Shown: positions 44,509 through 54,083 of the stretch, piece by piece | Layout of the letters: each line of letters opens with the position of its first letter | How positions within the stretch are numbered: position 1 is the stretch's first letter | From: Kaistella yonginensis | Lineage (GTDB): Bacteria > Bacteroidota > Bacteroidia > Flavobacteriales > Weeksellaceae | DNA: 64,000 nt | Reading direction: 5' to 3' | Assembly (NCBI RefSeq): GCF_030409525.1 | Contig: NZ_JAUFQB010000062.1 | Location: 49,214-113,213, forward strand | Notes under the pieces: generated by a model | Seen by the model: the letters and a program-made list of their open reading frames with translations, nothing else | Databases searched by the model: none | Told to the model about the DNA's origin: nothing | Position numbers and translations under genes: made by a program

Positions 44509-46599
44509 TTGACGTTAGAAACTTCCATAGAATATCTAAAGGGAATCGGTCCCGAACGAGCCAAATTCATTAAGAATGTTTTGGGATTCGCCACCGTAGA
44601 AGATTTTCTAACTTTTTACCCTTTAAGATATATCGATAAAAGCAAGGTTCATAAAATTGGGGATTTAAGAGTCGAAACAGAAGCTGAAATTCAATTAAAA
44701 GGAAAAATTACAGACTTTCAAGAAGTCGCATATGGAAAAGGTCAAAAGAGATTGGTGGCCAAATTTCGCGACGATTCTGGCACGCTGGAACTCGTTTGGT
44801 TCCGCTACTCTAAATGGATGAAAGAGCAAATCCCCTTAAATCACGAAATTTTCATATTTGGAAAAATTAATGAGTTCAACGGCCTTTTCTCTATGCCCCA
44901 TCCAGAAATTGAAATTGATGAAAAAAAGGCAGTTTCAGGCACGCTTTTACCGATCTATCCTGGCAGCGAAAAACTCTCCAAAAGAGGTTTGAATAATAAG
45001 TTTTTTCAGACCGTAATCGCAGATATTGTCAAAAATCTACCCCATTTAGTTTCGGAAAACCTACCCGATTCTTTAATGAAAAAACTAAACTTAATTGGTA
45101 GAATTCCCGCTCTATACAATATCCATTTTCCTAAAGATTTACATCATTTTCAACATGCAGAAAACAGAATTAAGTTTGAAGAAGCTTTCTTTTTTCAGTT
45201 AGGTTATGGTTTAAAAAAACAACACCACAAAGCAAATGTTATTGGAAATCCTTTCCCAAAAATTGGTGAAAATTTCAATCAGTTTTACAACGAGTTCATT
45301 CCTTTTGAGCTCACCAATGCACAAAAAAAGGTGTTAAAGGAAATTCGTACAGACCTGAAAATGCCGATTCAAATGAACAGGCTTTTGCAAGGCGATGTTG
45401 GTTCCGGAAAAACAATGGTGGCGCTTCTAACCATGTTAATTGCTTTGGATAACGGGTTCCAAAGTTGCATGATGGCACCCACAGAAATTCTTGCACAGCA
45501 GCATTTTAATTCCATTCAGGAACTTTTAAATAAAACAAACACCAAGGTTCGTTTGTTAACCGGTTCTACCAAAACTTCAGATCGGAAAGTTATACATCAG
45601 GAGCTTCTGTCTGGTGAACTTTCGATTTTAATAGGAACGCATGCTGTTTTGGAAGATATCGTGCAATTTAAAAATCTCGGCTTAGCCATTATTGATGAGC
45701 AGCATCGTTTTGGTGTGGCGCAAAGGGCCAGATTATGGGCGAAAAGCACGATTGCTCCACACATTCTGGTCATGACAGCCACCCCGATTCCGAGAACTTT
45801 AGCCATGAGTTTCTATAGCGACTTAGATGTCTCTATCATCGATGAATTACCCGTTGGCAGAAAACCAATCATCACCGCACATCGTCGGGAAAAAGACCGA
45901 TTGTCCATCTTCCGGTTTGCCAAAGACGAGATTGAAAAAGGACGACAGATTTATTTTGTGTATCCCTTAATTGAAGAATCTGAAACGTTGGATTATAAAA
46001 ATTTACTAGAAAACCTTGAACATATCATGGCATTTTATGAAGGATTGAACGTAACCATGCTTCACGGTAGAATGAAACCTGCGGAAAAAGAAGCGGCCAT
46101 GCAATATTTCGCCTCGGGAAAAGCCCAGATAATGGTTGCCACGACCGTGATTGAAGTAGGGGTAAATGTTCCCAACGCCACTGTAATGATCATCGAAAGT
46201 GCAGAACGTTTTGGCCTGTCACAACTGCACCAGCTTCGTGGCAGAGTTGGCCGCGGTGCAGAACAGAGTTATTGTATATTGGTTACGTCTGATAAATTAT
46301 CTAGTGACAGCCGAACACGGATGAAAACTATGGTTGAAACCAATGATGGATTTAAGATTTCAGAAGTCGATATGAAATTACGTGGTCCCGGAGATATTTT
46401 GGGAACCCAACAAAGTGGCGTGGTCGATTTTAAAAAACTGGACTTGGTGACTGATGGAAAAATAATTAAAGCAGCAAAATTAACCGTAGAACATTTACTA
46501 AAAAATGATCCCAAGTTAGATCATCCCGAAAATTTTGAATTGCGAACGTATTACGCCAAACAGTATAAAGGAAAAAATAAGTGGGGACGAATTTCCTAA
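44509..46599 (+). CDS. recG: ATP-dependent DNA helicase RecG
   Basis: Cytoplasmic helicase that reverses stalled replication forks and processes Holliday junctions. The 696-residue protein has the N-terminal wedge OB domain (about 1-180, beginning TLETSIEYLKGIGPERAK), Walker A GDVGSGKT (about 299), the DEQH box IIDEQHRFGVAQRARLW (about 394) and the helicase C domain with HQLRGRVGRG. The start is TTG; no upstream ATG fits, and the N-terminus matches the family at that point. It converges on the gene at 46603 with a three-base gap. Confidence 0.96.
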   Translation: MTLETSIEYLKGIGPERAKFIKNVLGFATVEDFLTFYPLRYIDKSKVHKIGDLRVETEAEIQLKGKITDFQEVAYGKGQKRLVAKFRDDSGTLELVWFRYSKWMKEQIPLNHEIFIFGKINEFNGLFSMPHPEIEIDEKKAVSGTLLPIYPGSEKLSKRGLNNKFFQTVIADIVKNLPHLVSENLPDSLMKKLNLIGRIPALYNIHFPKDLHHFQHAENRIKFEEAFFFQLGYGLKKQHHKANVIGNPFPKIGENFNQFYNEFIPFELTNAQKKVLKEIRTDLKMPIQMNRLLQGDVGSGKTMVALLTMLIALDNGFQSCMMAPTEILAQQHFNSIQELLNKTNTKVRLLTGSTKTSDRKVIHQELLSGELSILIGTHAVLEDIVQFKNLGLAIIDEQHRFGVAQRARLWAKSTIAPHILVMTATPIPRTLAMSFYSDLDVSIIDELPVGRKPIITAHRREKDRLSIFRFAKDEIEKGRQIYFVYPLIEESETLDYKNLLENLEHIMAFYEGLNVTMLHGRMKPAEKEAAMQYFASGKAQIMVATTVIEVGVNVPNATVMIIESAERFGLSQLHQLRGRVGRGAEQSYCILVTSDKLSSDSRTRMKTMVETNDGFKISEVDMKLRGPGDILGTQQSGVVDFKKLDLVTDGKIIKAAKLTVEHLLKNDPKLDHPENFELRTYYAKQYKGKNKWGRIS

Positions 46600-46602
46600 C
46601 GA

Positions 46603-47307
46603 TTATTTTTTATAATTCATGGGTGGTGGCGGCGCGGAATATTCCACCGTTTCGGTAACTTTCTGTTTTTTTGCAGACGATATGCCATTCAGTAACTCCA
46701 TCATTTGAGCAAGATTTTTATCGAAATTCTTTTGATTTGAAAACGCAATGATTCCCGCATAACCCTCCTCATTAATGTGATAATTAGCGACGTACTCAAA
46801 ATCGATTCCTTTCGTATTTGCGATATATCTGAGATATAAAACTTTCAAACCATTCACGGTGCGATATTCTGATTCTTTCAAACGAAAGAAATCAGCATTC
46901 TTTTGAATATTAATGATGATAATGTCTTTGAGGTTTTTTAAAGTGGGAATTTGAATTTTTTCCGTAATTAAAAATGCCAATAATTGGTCATCTCCATTGG
47001 TTTTAGAAAATAAATATTCTGTATAAGGACTGGCGGCGTAGGGTGAAACTTTCCATTTATTGGGATTAAAATACACCCCCATATTCATCCTTTTGCTGCG
47101 CATTAAAAAGCTGGCATCGCTGCTTTTTTGAAAGGGAATATTATTGGTAATGATCGTTTCCAAACTTTTAGCGTCACTTTCATTAACGAAACGCCAGGTG
47201 CCATTATCAAATAAGACCACTTCTTTTCCGTCCTCAGTGAGCCCTTTTACTTGAGCAAATGCCAAAGTACTGCAAAAGAATAGACCAATAATAAATGTAA
47301 TTTTCAT
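46603..47307 (-). CDS. hypothetical exported protein
   Basis: A 234-residue protein with a Sec signal peptide (CSTLAFAQ) when started at the ATG ending at 47307; the longer start at 47337 would hide the signal. After cleavage comes VKGLTEDGKEVVLFDNGTWRFV, a motif I recall from exported Bacteroidota proteins, and then a mixed alpha/beta region. The C-terminus is Pro-rich (SAPPPPMNYKK). I do not recognise a function. The stop codon lies three bases from that of convergent recG, with no terminator between them. Confidence 0.7.
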   Translation of the reverse strand: MKITFIIGLFFCSTLAFAQVKGLTEDGKEVVLFDNGTWRFVNESDAKSLETIITNNIPFQKSSDASFLMRSKRMNMGVYFNPNKWKVSPYAASPYTEYLFSKTNGDDQLLAFLITEKIQIPTLKNLKDIIIINIQKNADFFRLKESEYRTVNGLKVLYLRYIANTKGIDFEYVANYHINEEGYAGIIAFSNQKNFDKNLAQMMELLNGISSAKKQKVTETVEYSAPPPPMNYKK

Positions 47308-47427
47308 GCTACTAAAATACAAATTAAATGAAGTCAAAATTATCCGTTAATCAGAAATCGGCATATTTTTTTAAATAAAGCACCATAACTAAGCTTTCTT
47401 AATCACGATACTTATAAATATTTTGAA

Positions 47428-47435
47428 TACTTTTG
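47428..47435 (+). promoter_or_regulatory. -7 promoter box (TACTTTTG) of DUF5686 gene
   Basis: Exact TAnnTTTG match six bases before the ATG at 47442. Confidence 0.45.
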
Positions 47436-47441
47436 TTTTCT

Positions 47442-49883
47442 ATGAAAAAATACATTGCCTTTCTCTACTTGTTTATATTAGTACCCTTGTCGGGACAATC
47501 AAGAATTACGGTTTTGAAAACAGGTGAGCGCACCCCGATCCCCAATGCTACTATTACCTGCAAAGGCATCATTTTAGCAAAAACCAATGCGGAAGGAATT
47601 GCACACTTTAAAACGAAATGTAAAAAAGTAGATGTAAAGGCTGTTGGTTTTTATGAAGATGAAGCAGTGGTTGATAAGGTTATTGAAATCGCACTTTCAA
47701 CGGCCGACCCTAAAACCCAATCTATTGAAGGGGTTATTATCAGTGATAAAAGTGACCCCCGTGCCTTGGCAATTTTAACCAAGGTTAATAATCTTTTTAA
47801 AGATAATTCGCCCAACAGTTTAGAGTCTTATTCCTTCAAATCTTACGAGAAGATATCATTGGACTTTGATGAAGACAGCATTAAAAATTATAATCAATTC
47901 CTGGATCATCGTCTTGATTCATTAAAATTGCTTCCACAACATAAACAATCGGCCGAACAAAAGAAGGATTCCGTGGAAAGTGTAAATGTGATGAAGCTGA
48001 TGACGACGAGCAAATTGTTTCTGTGGGAAAGGGCTTCAGAATATTTGTATTCAAGCAAATACGGAGAAAAAATTAATATTTTAGACAATCGCGTGGCCGG
48101 ATTAAAGGAACCAGTTTATGAAATGATGGCTTTACGATCGAACAGAAATAAAATACCGAAAGAAATTCAAAAAGAAAACCGAACCCTTTACCGCTACTTT
48201 CTTACCGACAGTATTGAGATTGAAGGCCGTAAAAATTACGTGATCCGTTTTCGCCAAGCCGATTATAAAAACACCATCCAAAAACGAAAATACAATGGCT
48301 ATATCTACGTGGATGCGGAAACCTATGGTCTAAAAAAAATTGAGAGCAATAGCAAGAAAAAAAGCGAAGGATCAATCACCAGTACTTGGAAACCAATCGA
48401 TAATAAATGGTTCTTACTTAAAGAAAATTTTAAAATTAAAATGGGCTCTACTGTTTTTGATGGAAAGAAAACCGACAAAACTAAAAAAGATGATTCTGAA
48501 GAAAAACTAAATCAAAAATTTGGGAATTACGTCTTTATTATGGCCGATTATTTTGATTTTAAAACATCAATTGAAGAGGATAAAAAAGATTTCTCTGGCT
48601 ATACCATTGATGTAAAAAACGCTGATGGAGCCATTTTGAACCAATTCCGAACTGATTCCCTGACGGCCCGTGAAAATATAACTTATGCTAAAATCGACAG
48701 TGTTGGGAAAAAGTATAAACTCGATCAAAAACTGAATGTTTTTACTGGTTTTCTCAAAGGAAAAATTAGAATTGGCAATTTTGATTTTGATGCACTTCAA
48801 CTTATAAAGTATAATCAATACGAAGGATTTCGTTTGGGTGCAGACCTTAAAATGAATGAGAGATTCAATAAATATATTTCACCTGATGCCTATATTGCAT
48901 ATGGTTTTAAAGATTCATCCTGGAAATATGGCGCCGGAATCGACTTCAAAACAACATTGGCAAAAACATCTTATTTCCGAGCCGAATATTACAATGATGT
49001 AGAAGCTGCCGGTCGTTTTAATGAGAACCTTTGGAACTTTAAGATGAAAATTAACAATTCTGGAGTAGACTTAAAAAATGATCGATTTTATCACTTTGAA
49101 GGAGTTAAACTGTCCTATGAAAATGATTTATCCAACACCTTTACTGTAAGAGCATCGGTAAAAAAAGATAAAGAAGAAGCGAGATTTGTGTACAATTACA
49201 AAAATCTTGGGAATGATTTCGAAAATTTTGCGACGCAGCTTACCTTGAAATATTCGCCAAACTCAAAAAGCATGATGACTCCTTCTGGGAAACTCACCTA
49301 CGATCAGAATTATCCTGAATTTTATTTTAATTATAAACAAGGTTTAAAAACTTTGGGTGGAGATTTCAGCTTCAGTAAATTTGACTTTTTAGTGCAACAC
49401 CGTTTTAAATCTAAAATCGGCGTAACCGGTGTTCGTTTGTACACAGGTTTCGTTGTAGGAGACGCTCCAATCTGGCATCAATATGCGATAAACGGATTAG
49501 GAAATGGCGAGAATTCACTTAATTTCAACCTTACTTCCTATATTGGTTTTGCTACGATGGAAGGCGGTAAATATTACAATGACAAGTTTTTCGGCTATTA
49601 TTTCACCCATCGAATTCCGTTTTACTTCAGCACTTTTGGCAAGAAAATTTCCAGTTTTGATATGGTATACCGCGGCATTACAGGTGATATGAAAAACCCA
49701 GAAATCCACCAGTTCGAGTTCGAGAAACTCAATCATCTTTATCAGGAAATCGGTTTAGAAGCCAATAATTTTTTAGGAAGTCCGTTCAATTTAGGATTCT
49801 TCTACCGTGTGGGTTATTATGCGACTCCGATGTTTAAAGAAAATTTTGCCATTCAGTTAAAACTCAATTTTTTAGGATTTTAG
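47442..49883 (+). CDS. DUF5686-family outer-membrane protein
   Basis: An 813-residue protein with a Sec signal peptide (VPLSGQ), an N-terminal carboxypeptidase-regulatory-like domain (about 20-85) and a long beta-strand-rich region ending in FAIQLKLNFLGF, as expected for an outer-membrane barrel. The arrangement matches the DUF5686/carboxypeptidase-like regulatory family of Bacteroidota, whose role is unknown but which is envelope-located. I choose ATG 47442; a TTG three codons upstream lies inside the promoter box. A small gene follows two bases downstream. Confidence 0.85.
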   Translation: MKKYIAFLYLFILVPLSGQSRITVLKTGERTPIPNATITCKGIILAKTNAEGIAHFKTKCKKVDVKAVGFYEDEAVVDKVIEIALSTADPKTQSIEGVIISDKSDPRALAILTKVNNLFKDNSPNSLESYSFKSYEKISLDFDEDSIKNYNQFLDHRLDSLKLLPQHKQSAEQKKDSVESVNVMKLMTTSKLFLWERASEYLYSSKYGEKINILDNRVAGLKEPVYEMMALRSNRNKIPKEIQKENRTLYRYFLTDSIEIEGRKNYVIRFRQADYKNTIQKRKYNGYIYVDAETYGLKKIESNSKKKSEGSITSTWKPIDNKWFLLKENFKIKMGSTVFDGKKTDKTKKDDSEEKLNQKFGNYVFIMADYFDFKTSIEEDKKDFSGYTIDVKNADGAILNQFRTDSLTARENITYAKIDSVGKKYKLDQKLNVFTGFLKGKIRIGNFDFDALQLIKYNQYEGFRLGADLKMNERFNKYISPDAYIAYGFKDSSWKYGAGIDFKTTLAKTSYFRAEYYNDVEAAGRFNENLWNFKMKINNSGVDLKNDRFYHFEGVKLSYENDLSNTFTVRASVKKDKEEARFVYNYKNLGNDFENFATQLTLKYSPNSKSMMTPSGKLTYDQNYPEFYFNYKQGLKTLGGDFSFSKFDFLVQHRFKSKIGVTGVRLYTGFVVGDAPIWHQYAINGLGNGENSLNFNLTSYIGFATMEGGKYYNDKFFGYYFTHRIPFYFSTFGKKISSFDMVYRGITGDMKNPEIHQFEFEKLNHLYQEIGLEANNFLGSPFNLGFFYRVGYYATPMFKENFAIQLKLNFLGF

Positions 49884-49885
49884 TC

Positions 49886-50122
49886 ATGAAAAACATACAG
49901 ATTAAAGCAAGTTCATTTTTTGAATTGTTGAAGATTAAAGATACCTCAATGTGGGAAATTTTTGCTCAAATGATCGGTGATGAAGAAAAAGAAATTATCT
50001 TTTTAGATGATGAAGAAAAATTAATTTTCACTTATTTACTTCCCAATAATTTAGAAAAACTGCAAGAAGATCGAAAGCAATTTGCCCAGGAATATTCTGA
50101 AAAATTATCTGGACTCAATTAA
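49886..50122 (+). CDS. small hypothetical protein
   Basis: A 78-residue acidic soluble protein (MKNIQIKASSFFELLKIKDTS start, C-terminal helix NLEKLQEDRKQFAQEYSEKL). It is separated from the DUF5686 gene by only two bases, so it is almost surely co-transcribed. No recognised domain and no signal peptide. Confidence 0.6.
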   Translation: MKNIQIKASSFFELLKIKDTSMWEIFAQMIGDEEKEIIFLDDEEKLIFTYLLPNNLEKLQEDRKQFAQEYSEKLSGLN

Positions 50123-50204
50123 AAGTATTGTTTTTTTTTAAGCAAACATATTTCAAAGTTTTAATGATAATCATCAAAATAAAAAGACCGTTTTTTGTAA
50201 ACGC

Positions 50205-51065
50205 TTAGTTCATTTGCAAAAACAAATCAATTGTTTTTTTTGTTTCTAAAACATCATGAACCCTCAGAATTTTTGCGCCATTTTTTAGAACTTTTAAATG
50301 CAGCTTCTGTGTTTCTTGGATAATATCTAAAGGAGATTTACCCAAAGGTTTATAGATAAAAGATTTTCTGGAAATCCCTACCAACAAAGAATATTCACCA
50401 AATCCAATCGCATCGAGTTCAGCGATCATTTGATGTTGCTGGGTCTCATTTTTACCAAATCCAAATCCAGGATCCAGAATAATATCTTTGATTCCGAAAC
50501 TTCTTAATTGTAGAATTTTATTTGAAAAATAATCATTAATATTAAGGATAATATCACCATCGATTAATTTCTTATGCATCGATTCATAGGTAGGATTAAT
50601 GTGCATTAAAATATAAGGAAGACTGGTTTCTGCAACGGTTTCAAACATTTTATCATCAAACATTCCGCCTGAAATATCATTCACCATATCAATTCCCTCT
50701 TTACAACCAAACTTTACAGTTTCAGAATAAAAAGTATCCAACGAAATTAATAGCGCTGGGAATTCTTTTTTAATCAATGATATGAGCTTTCCTACCCTTA
50801 TAATTTCTTCATTTGAACTTAAAAGTTGGGCCTTGGGTCTGGTAGATTGTGCGCCAACATCAATAATAGAAGCCCCATCAGTTGCCATTTTTTCAACTTG
50901 CCGCAGTGCAGCTTTTTCCGTGTTAAATTTTCCACCATCAGAAAAGGAGTCCGGCGTAATATTGAGAATTCCCATAATTTGGGGTTTCGATAAATTAATT
51001 AAATGACCACGACAATTCACGCTTAAAAAATCAGTCGATCGAAGATGGGAAATTTCAGTATTCAT
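50205..51065 (-). CDS. folP: dihydropteroate synthase
   Basis: Condenses p-aminobenzoate with pterin diphosphate in folate synthesis and is the target of sulfonamides. The 286-residue protein (ATG ending at 51065) has the signatures MGILNITPDSFSDGGKF, DVGAQSTRP, VNDISGGMFD, DPGFGFGKN and LVGISRKSF. The longer start 13 codons upstream is less likely because the family begins near here. It is divergent from the DUF1599 gene. Confidence 0.96.
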   Translation of the reverse strand: MNTEISHLRSTDFLSVNCRGHLINLSKPQIMGILNITPDSFSDGGKFNTEKAALRQVEKMATDGASIIDVGAQSTRPKAQLLSSNEEIIRVGKLISLIKKEFPALLISLDTFYSETVKFGCKEGIDMVNDISGGMFDDKMFETVAETSLPYILMHINPTYESMHKKLIDGDIILNINDYFSNKILQLRSFGIKDIILDPGFGFGKNETQQHQMIAELDAIGFGEYSLLVGISRKSFIYKPLGKSPLDIIQETQKLHLKVLKNGAKILRVHDVLETKKTIDLFLQMN

Positions 51066-51121
51066 TTTACAAAAATACAATTTCTGATAAAGATCAACCG
51101 ACAACTCTCACCCGAAATTCT

Positions 51122-51129
51122 TATCTTTG
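51122..51129 (+). promoter_or_regulatory. -7 promoter box (TATCTTTG) of the DUF1599-tpiA unit
   Basis: Exact TAnnTTTG match 17 bases before the ATG at 51147, inside the frame that would start at 51045. Confidence 0.55.
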
Positions 51130-51146
51130 AAAAGTTTAGAAATCTT

Positions 51147-51713
51147 ATGCAAAAAACATCAAAACAGTTCGACGAAGTTATCCAAGTCTGCCGGGAATTA
51201 TTCAGCAATAAACTGTCGGATTATGGTGCCTCCTTTCGTGTTTTACGAACATCTTCTTTAACAGATCAAATTTTTATTAAAGTAAAAAGCTTACGTAATT
51301 TTCAAACCACCGGCGTTTCTAAAGTTGGGGAGTCTGCGGAAGAGAATTTTATCGCGATTGTAAACTACTCTATTATTGGTTTAATTCAGTTAGAAAAGGG
51401 ATTTGCAGATGATTTTAAGCAAGACAAAAGTGAAATTTTAAATCTTTATGACCGATTTGCATTTGAAGCCAAAGATTTAATGATGAAAAAAAATCATGAT
51501 TATGGTGAAGCTTGGCGTGAAATGAGAATTTCATCCATTACCGATTTAATTTATCAAAAAGTACTGAGAACCAAGCAAATAGAAGATAATGCAGGCGCAA
51601 CTTTAGTTTCAGAAGGAATTGATGCCAATTATTTTGACATGTTGAATTATGCTGTTTTCTGCTTGATCAAGTTTTCTGAAGAAAAAGAAGTATTTAAACC
51701 TACCATAATTTAA
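51147..51713 (+). CDS. DUF1599-domain protein
   Basis: A 188-residue soluble protein with two similar halves, each carrying a KxxDYG motif: SNKLSDYGASFRVLRTSSLTDQIFIK and KKNHDYGEAWREMRISSITDLIYQK. This duplicated pattern is DUF1599, a nucleotide-modification-associated family of Bacteroidota. The internal repeat and acidic residues suggest a metal-dependent nucleotide-binding helical fold. I choose the ATG at 51147, downstream of the promoter box. It begins a same-strand unit with the BT_3928, TerB-like and tpiA genes. Confidence 0.82.
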   Translation: MQKTSKQFDEVIQVCRELFSNKLSDYGASFRVLRTSSLTDQIFIKVKSLRNFQTTGVSKVGESAEENFIAIVNYSIIGLIQLEKGFADDFKQDKSEILNLYDRFAFEAKDLMMKKNHDYGEAWREMRISSITDLIYQKVLRTKQIEDNAGATLVSEGIDANYFDMLNYAVFCLIKFSEEKEVFKPTII

Positions 51714-51718
51714 TTTAG

Positions 51719-52813
51719 ATGTTCAAAAATATTTTGCGAATTTTAATCGCCCTCATTTTTATTGCGTCTGGTTTTGTAAAAGCCGTCGATACTGTGGGAT
51801 TTTCCTTTAAATTGGAGGAGTATTTCTCGCCTGCGGTTTTTAATATTGCTTTTTTAGAAAAGCAGGCACTCATCATTGCAGTGGTGGTTGTAGTTTTCGA
51901 ACTTGTATTCGGATTTTTATTATTGATAAAAAGTCAACTGAAGTTTACGCTGACGATGTTAATTGCATTATGTGTGTTCTTTGCGTTCCTTACCTTCTAT
52001 TCTGCATATTTCAATGTGGTAACCGATTGTGGTTGCTTTGGTGATGCCTTGAAAATGGAGCCTTGGCAAAGTTTCTGGAAAGATATTGTATTACTCATTG
52101 GATTGGTCTTGCTCTACTTTTTTTATAAAAATGAGTTTGAAGCTCCTGAAGTAAAAACATCATTTAAAAAATACTTTTCTGCTTTTGCATTCATGACGAT
52201 GGTTTTCGTTATTAATTGGGGAATTACCCACGAACCGGTCATTGATTTCAGAGATTATAAAATAGGAACTGACCTTGTTGTAGAAAAGGATAAAATCGCA
52301 AAAAAACCCTCAGAATTTAAAACCTTTTATTCCATTAAGAATGAAAAAACGGGAGAAATTTTAGCGGTTAACCAAGATGATTACGTCAATGAAAAAAAAT
52401 ATTGGGAAGAAGGTTCACCTTGGATTATTGACGAAGCAAAAACAACTTCTAAATTAGTGAAACAAGGTTATGAATCAGAGATTGGGAAGTTTAAACCAGA
52501 AACTTTAGAAGGAATCGATTTGACCGATGAAATCCTGAAAGCGCCAAAAGCCATTCTAATTTTTGCTTATGATCCGAAAAATGCAAACATTAATATTTTA
52601 GCACAGGCAGAGGCCAAACTTCTTCAACAAAAAAGCGCTTATATCTTGGGAGTTTCTACAAATCCCACTACTTTTAAAAGTATTAATAATGCATTGATGG
52701 ACGGCACTGCCATAAAAACAATTGCAAGAAGTAATCCTTTTGTCCTAACTTTAGAGAAAGGAAAAATTGTAGATAAACGCTCAGCGGAAGATTATATTAA
52801 ACAAAAAAATTAA
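51719..52813 (+). CDS. BT_3928-family DoxX-like membrane protein
   Basis: A 364-residue membrane protein. The N-terminal half has four to five helices of the DoxX/MauE fold (MFKNILRILIALIFIASGFVK, then GFLLLIKSQLKFTL) with CGCFGD (about residue 103), which resembles the MauE redox Cys pair, and the C-terminal part is a soluble thioredoxin-like segment (AILIFAYDPKNANINILAQAE) without a CxxC. This is the BT_3928 family. It may move reducing equivalents to the envelope. It lies five bases after DUF1599. Confidence 0.82.
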   Translation: MFKNILRILIALIFIASGFVKAVDTVGFSFKLEEYFSPAVFNIAFLEKQALIIAVVVVVFELVFGFLLLIKSQLKFTLTMLIALCVFFAFLTFYSAYFNVVTDCGCFGDALKMEPWQSFWKDIVLLIGLVLLYFFYKNEFEAPEVKTSFKKYFSAFAFMTMVFVINWGITHEPVIDFRDYKIGTDLVVEKDKIAKKPSEFKTFYSIKNEKTGEILAVNQDDYVNEKKYWEEGSPWIIDEAKTTSKLVKQGYESEIGKFKPETLEGIDLTDEILKAPKAILIFAYDPKNANINILAQAEAKLLQQKSAYILGVSTNPTTFKSINNALMDGTAIKTIARSNPFVLTLEKGKIVDKRSAEDYIKQKN

Positions 52814-52818
52814 AGATA

Positions 52819-53187
52819 ATGAATCAAAACCAACACAAATCTAATAAATCAATTGCAGGATATCATTTATTAATGATTCTTTCAGCAGTTGATGGCGAAT
52901 TTGCTCCGGCCGAAGGAATGCTTATTCAGCAGTATCTAGCAGATGAGTTTCCTTTTAAAATGAACCTGGATAATGAACTTGATGCCATCGCCCTATTACA
53001 ACCGGAAGAATGGAAAGATCATTTTGAATTTCATGCGCGATGTTTCTTAGAAGATTCCACAGAAAAGGAACGTAAATCATTCCTCAACTTTGCAAAAACC
53101 CTGATAAAGGCCGATGAAGAAGTAACCGATCGGGAACATGATTTTTACATGCTTCTTAAACACTGTTGGCAGTCAATTAATAAATAA
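52819..53187 (+). CDS. TerB-like helical protein
   Basis: A 122-residue all-helical soluble protein. LLMILSAVDGEFAPAEGMLIQQYL and KADEEVTDREHDFYMLL are the paired acidic helices of the TerB/DjlA N-terminal family, which may bind calcium or act as adaptors. The name does not imply tellurite resistance. It is within five bases of the BT_3928 gene and 12 bases of tpiA. Confidence 0.75.
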   Translation: MNQNQHKSNKSIAGYHLLMILSAVDGEFAPAEGMLIQQYLADEFPFKMNLDNELDAIALLQPEEWKDHFEFHARCFLEDSTEKERKSFLNFAKTLIKADEEVTDREHDFYMLLKHCWQSINK

Positions 53188-53199
53188 AAGTATTAGAAA

Positions 53200-53961
53200 A
53201 TGAGAAAAAATATCGTTGCAGGAAACTGGAAAATGAACAAAAATGTAATTGAAGCGCAACAATTGATGTTTCAATTATTAGAGTACAAAAAAAAGAATAC
53301 CACCAATTGTGAAGTGTGGATTGCGCCACCAGCTATGTATTTGATGATGGCGAAAGATGTCTTTGCACACAATGAAATTGGAGTTTTCGCACAAGATATG
53401 AGCGAACACGACAGTGGTGCTTACACCGGTGAAATTTCCGCAGATATGTTGGAATCTATACACGCAACCGGTACGCTAATTGGTCACAGTGAGCGCAGAC
53501 AATACCATGGTGAGACTGATTCGCACTGCAATAGAAAAATAAAATTGGCTTTAGACAAAGGTTTAACACCGATTTATTGTAATGGTGAAACATTGGAGCA
53601 AAGAAAATCAGGCAAGCATTTGGAAGTGGTGAAAAACCAAACCGAAGTTGCTCTTTTCACTTTAACAGCTGAAGAAATCAAAAAAGTAGTCATTGCCTAC
53701 GAACCAGTTTGGGCGATTGGAACAGGCGAAACTGCTTCTCCGGAGCAGGCACAAGAAATCCATAAACACATCCGAACTTTAATCGCGGCTAAGTATGGGA
53801 AAGAGGTTGCTGATGAAATTTCAATTTTGTATGGCGGTTCAGTCAAACCGGATAATGCAAAAGAGATTTTCTCTCAACCAGATATCGATGGTGGTCTAAT
53901 TGGTGGTGCGGCTTTGAAAGCAGATGATTTTGCGAAAATTATTGAAGGGTTTAATACCTAA
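53200..53961 (+). CDS. tpiA: triose-phosphate isomerase
   Basis: Interconverts dihydroxyacetone phosphate and glyceraldehyde 3-phosphate in the cytoplasm. The 253-residue protein has Lys in GNWKMN, His in GHSERR, the catalytic Glu in YEPVWAIGTG and the phosphate loop LYGGSVKPDN. It is the last gene of the unit that starts with DUF1599. Confidence 0.98.
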   Translation: MRKNIVAGNWKMNKNVIEAQQLMFQLLEYKKKNTTNCEVWIAPPAMYLMMAKDVFAHNEIGVFAQDMSEHDSGAYTGEISADMLESIHATGTLIGHSERRQYHGETDSHCNRKIKLALDKGLTPIYCNGETLEQRKSGKHLEVVKNQTEVALFTLTAEEIKKVVIAYEPVWAIGTGETASPEQAQEIHKHIRTLIAAKYGKEVADEISILYGGSVKPDNAKEIFSQPDIDGGLIGGAALKADDFAKIIEGFNT

Positions 53962-54001
53962 ATCCTCACCCTAAATCCCTCTCCAAAGGAGAGGGACTTT
54001 T
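53962..54001. repeat. dispersed CCTCTCC/GGAGAGG hairpin element
   Basis: TCCCTCTCC (53976-53984) pairs with GGAGAGGGA (53988-53996), preceded by ATCCTCACCCTAAA. I recognise this wording as a short intergenic repeat found across many Bacteroidota genomes. Here it immediately follows the tpiA stop codon. Confidence 0.6.
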
Positions 54002-54031
54002 AGCTCATATATTGATGGTGATTTACCTCAC

Positions 54032-54066
54032 AAAAAAGGCGTCCCAATTTTGAGACGCCTTTTTTA
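54032..54066. terminator. bidirectional terminator between tpiA and clpP
   Basis: AAAAAAGGCGTC pairs with GACGCCTTTTTT around ten bases. It serves tpiA on the plus strand and clpP on the minus strand. Confidence 0.9.
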
Positions 54067-54083
54067 TTATTTTGCTAAGAAAA

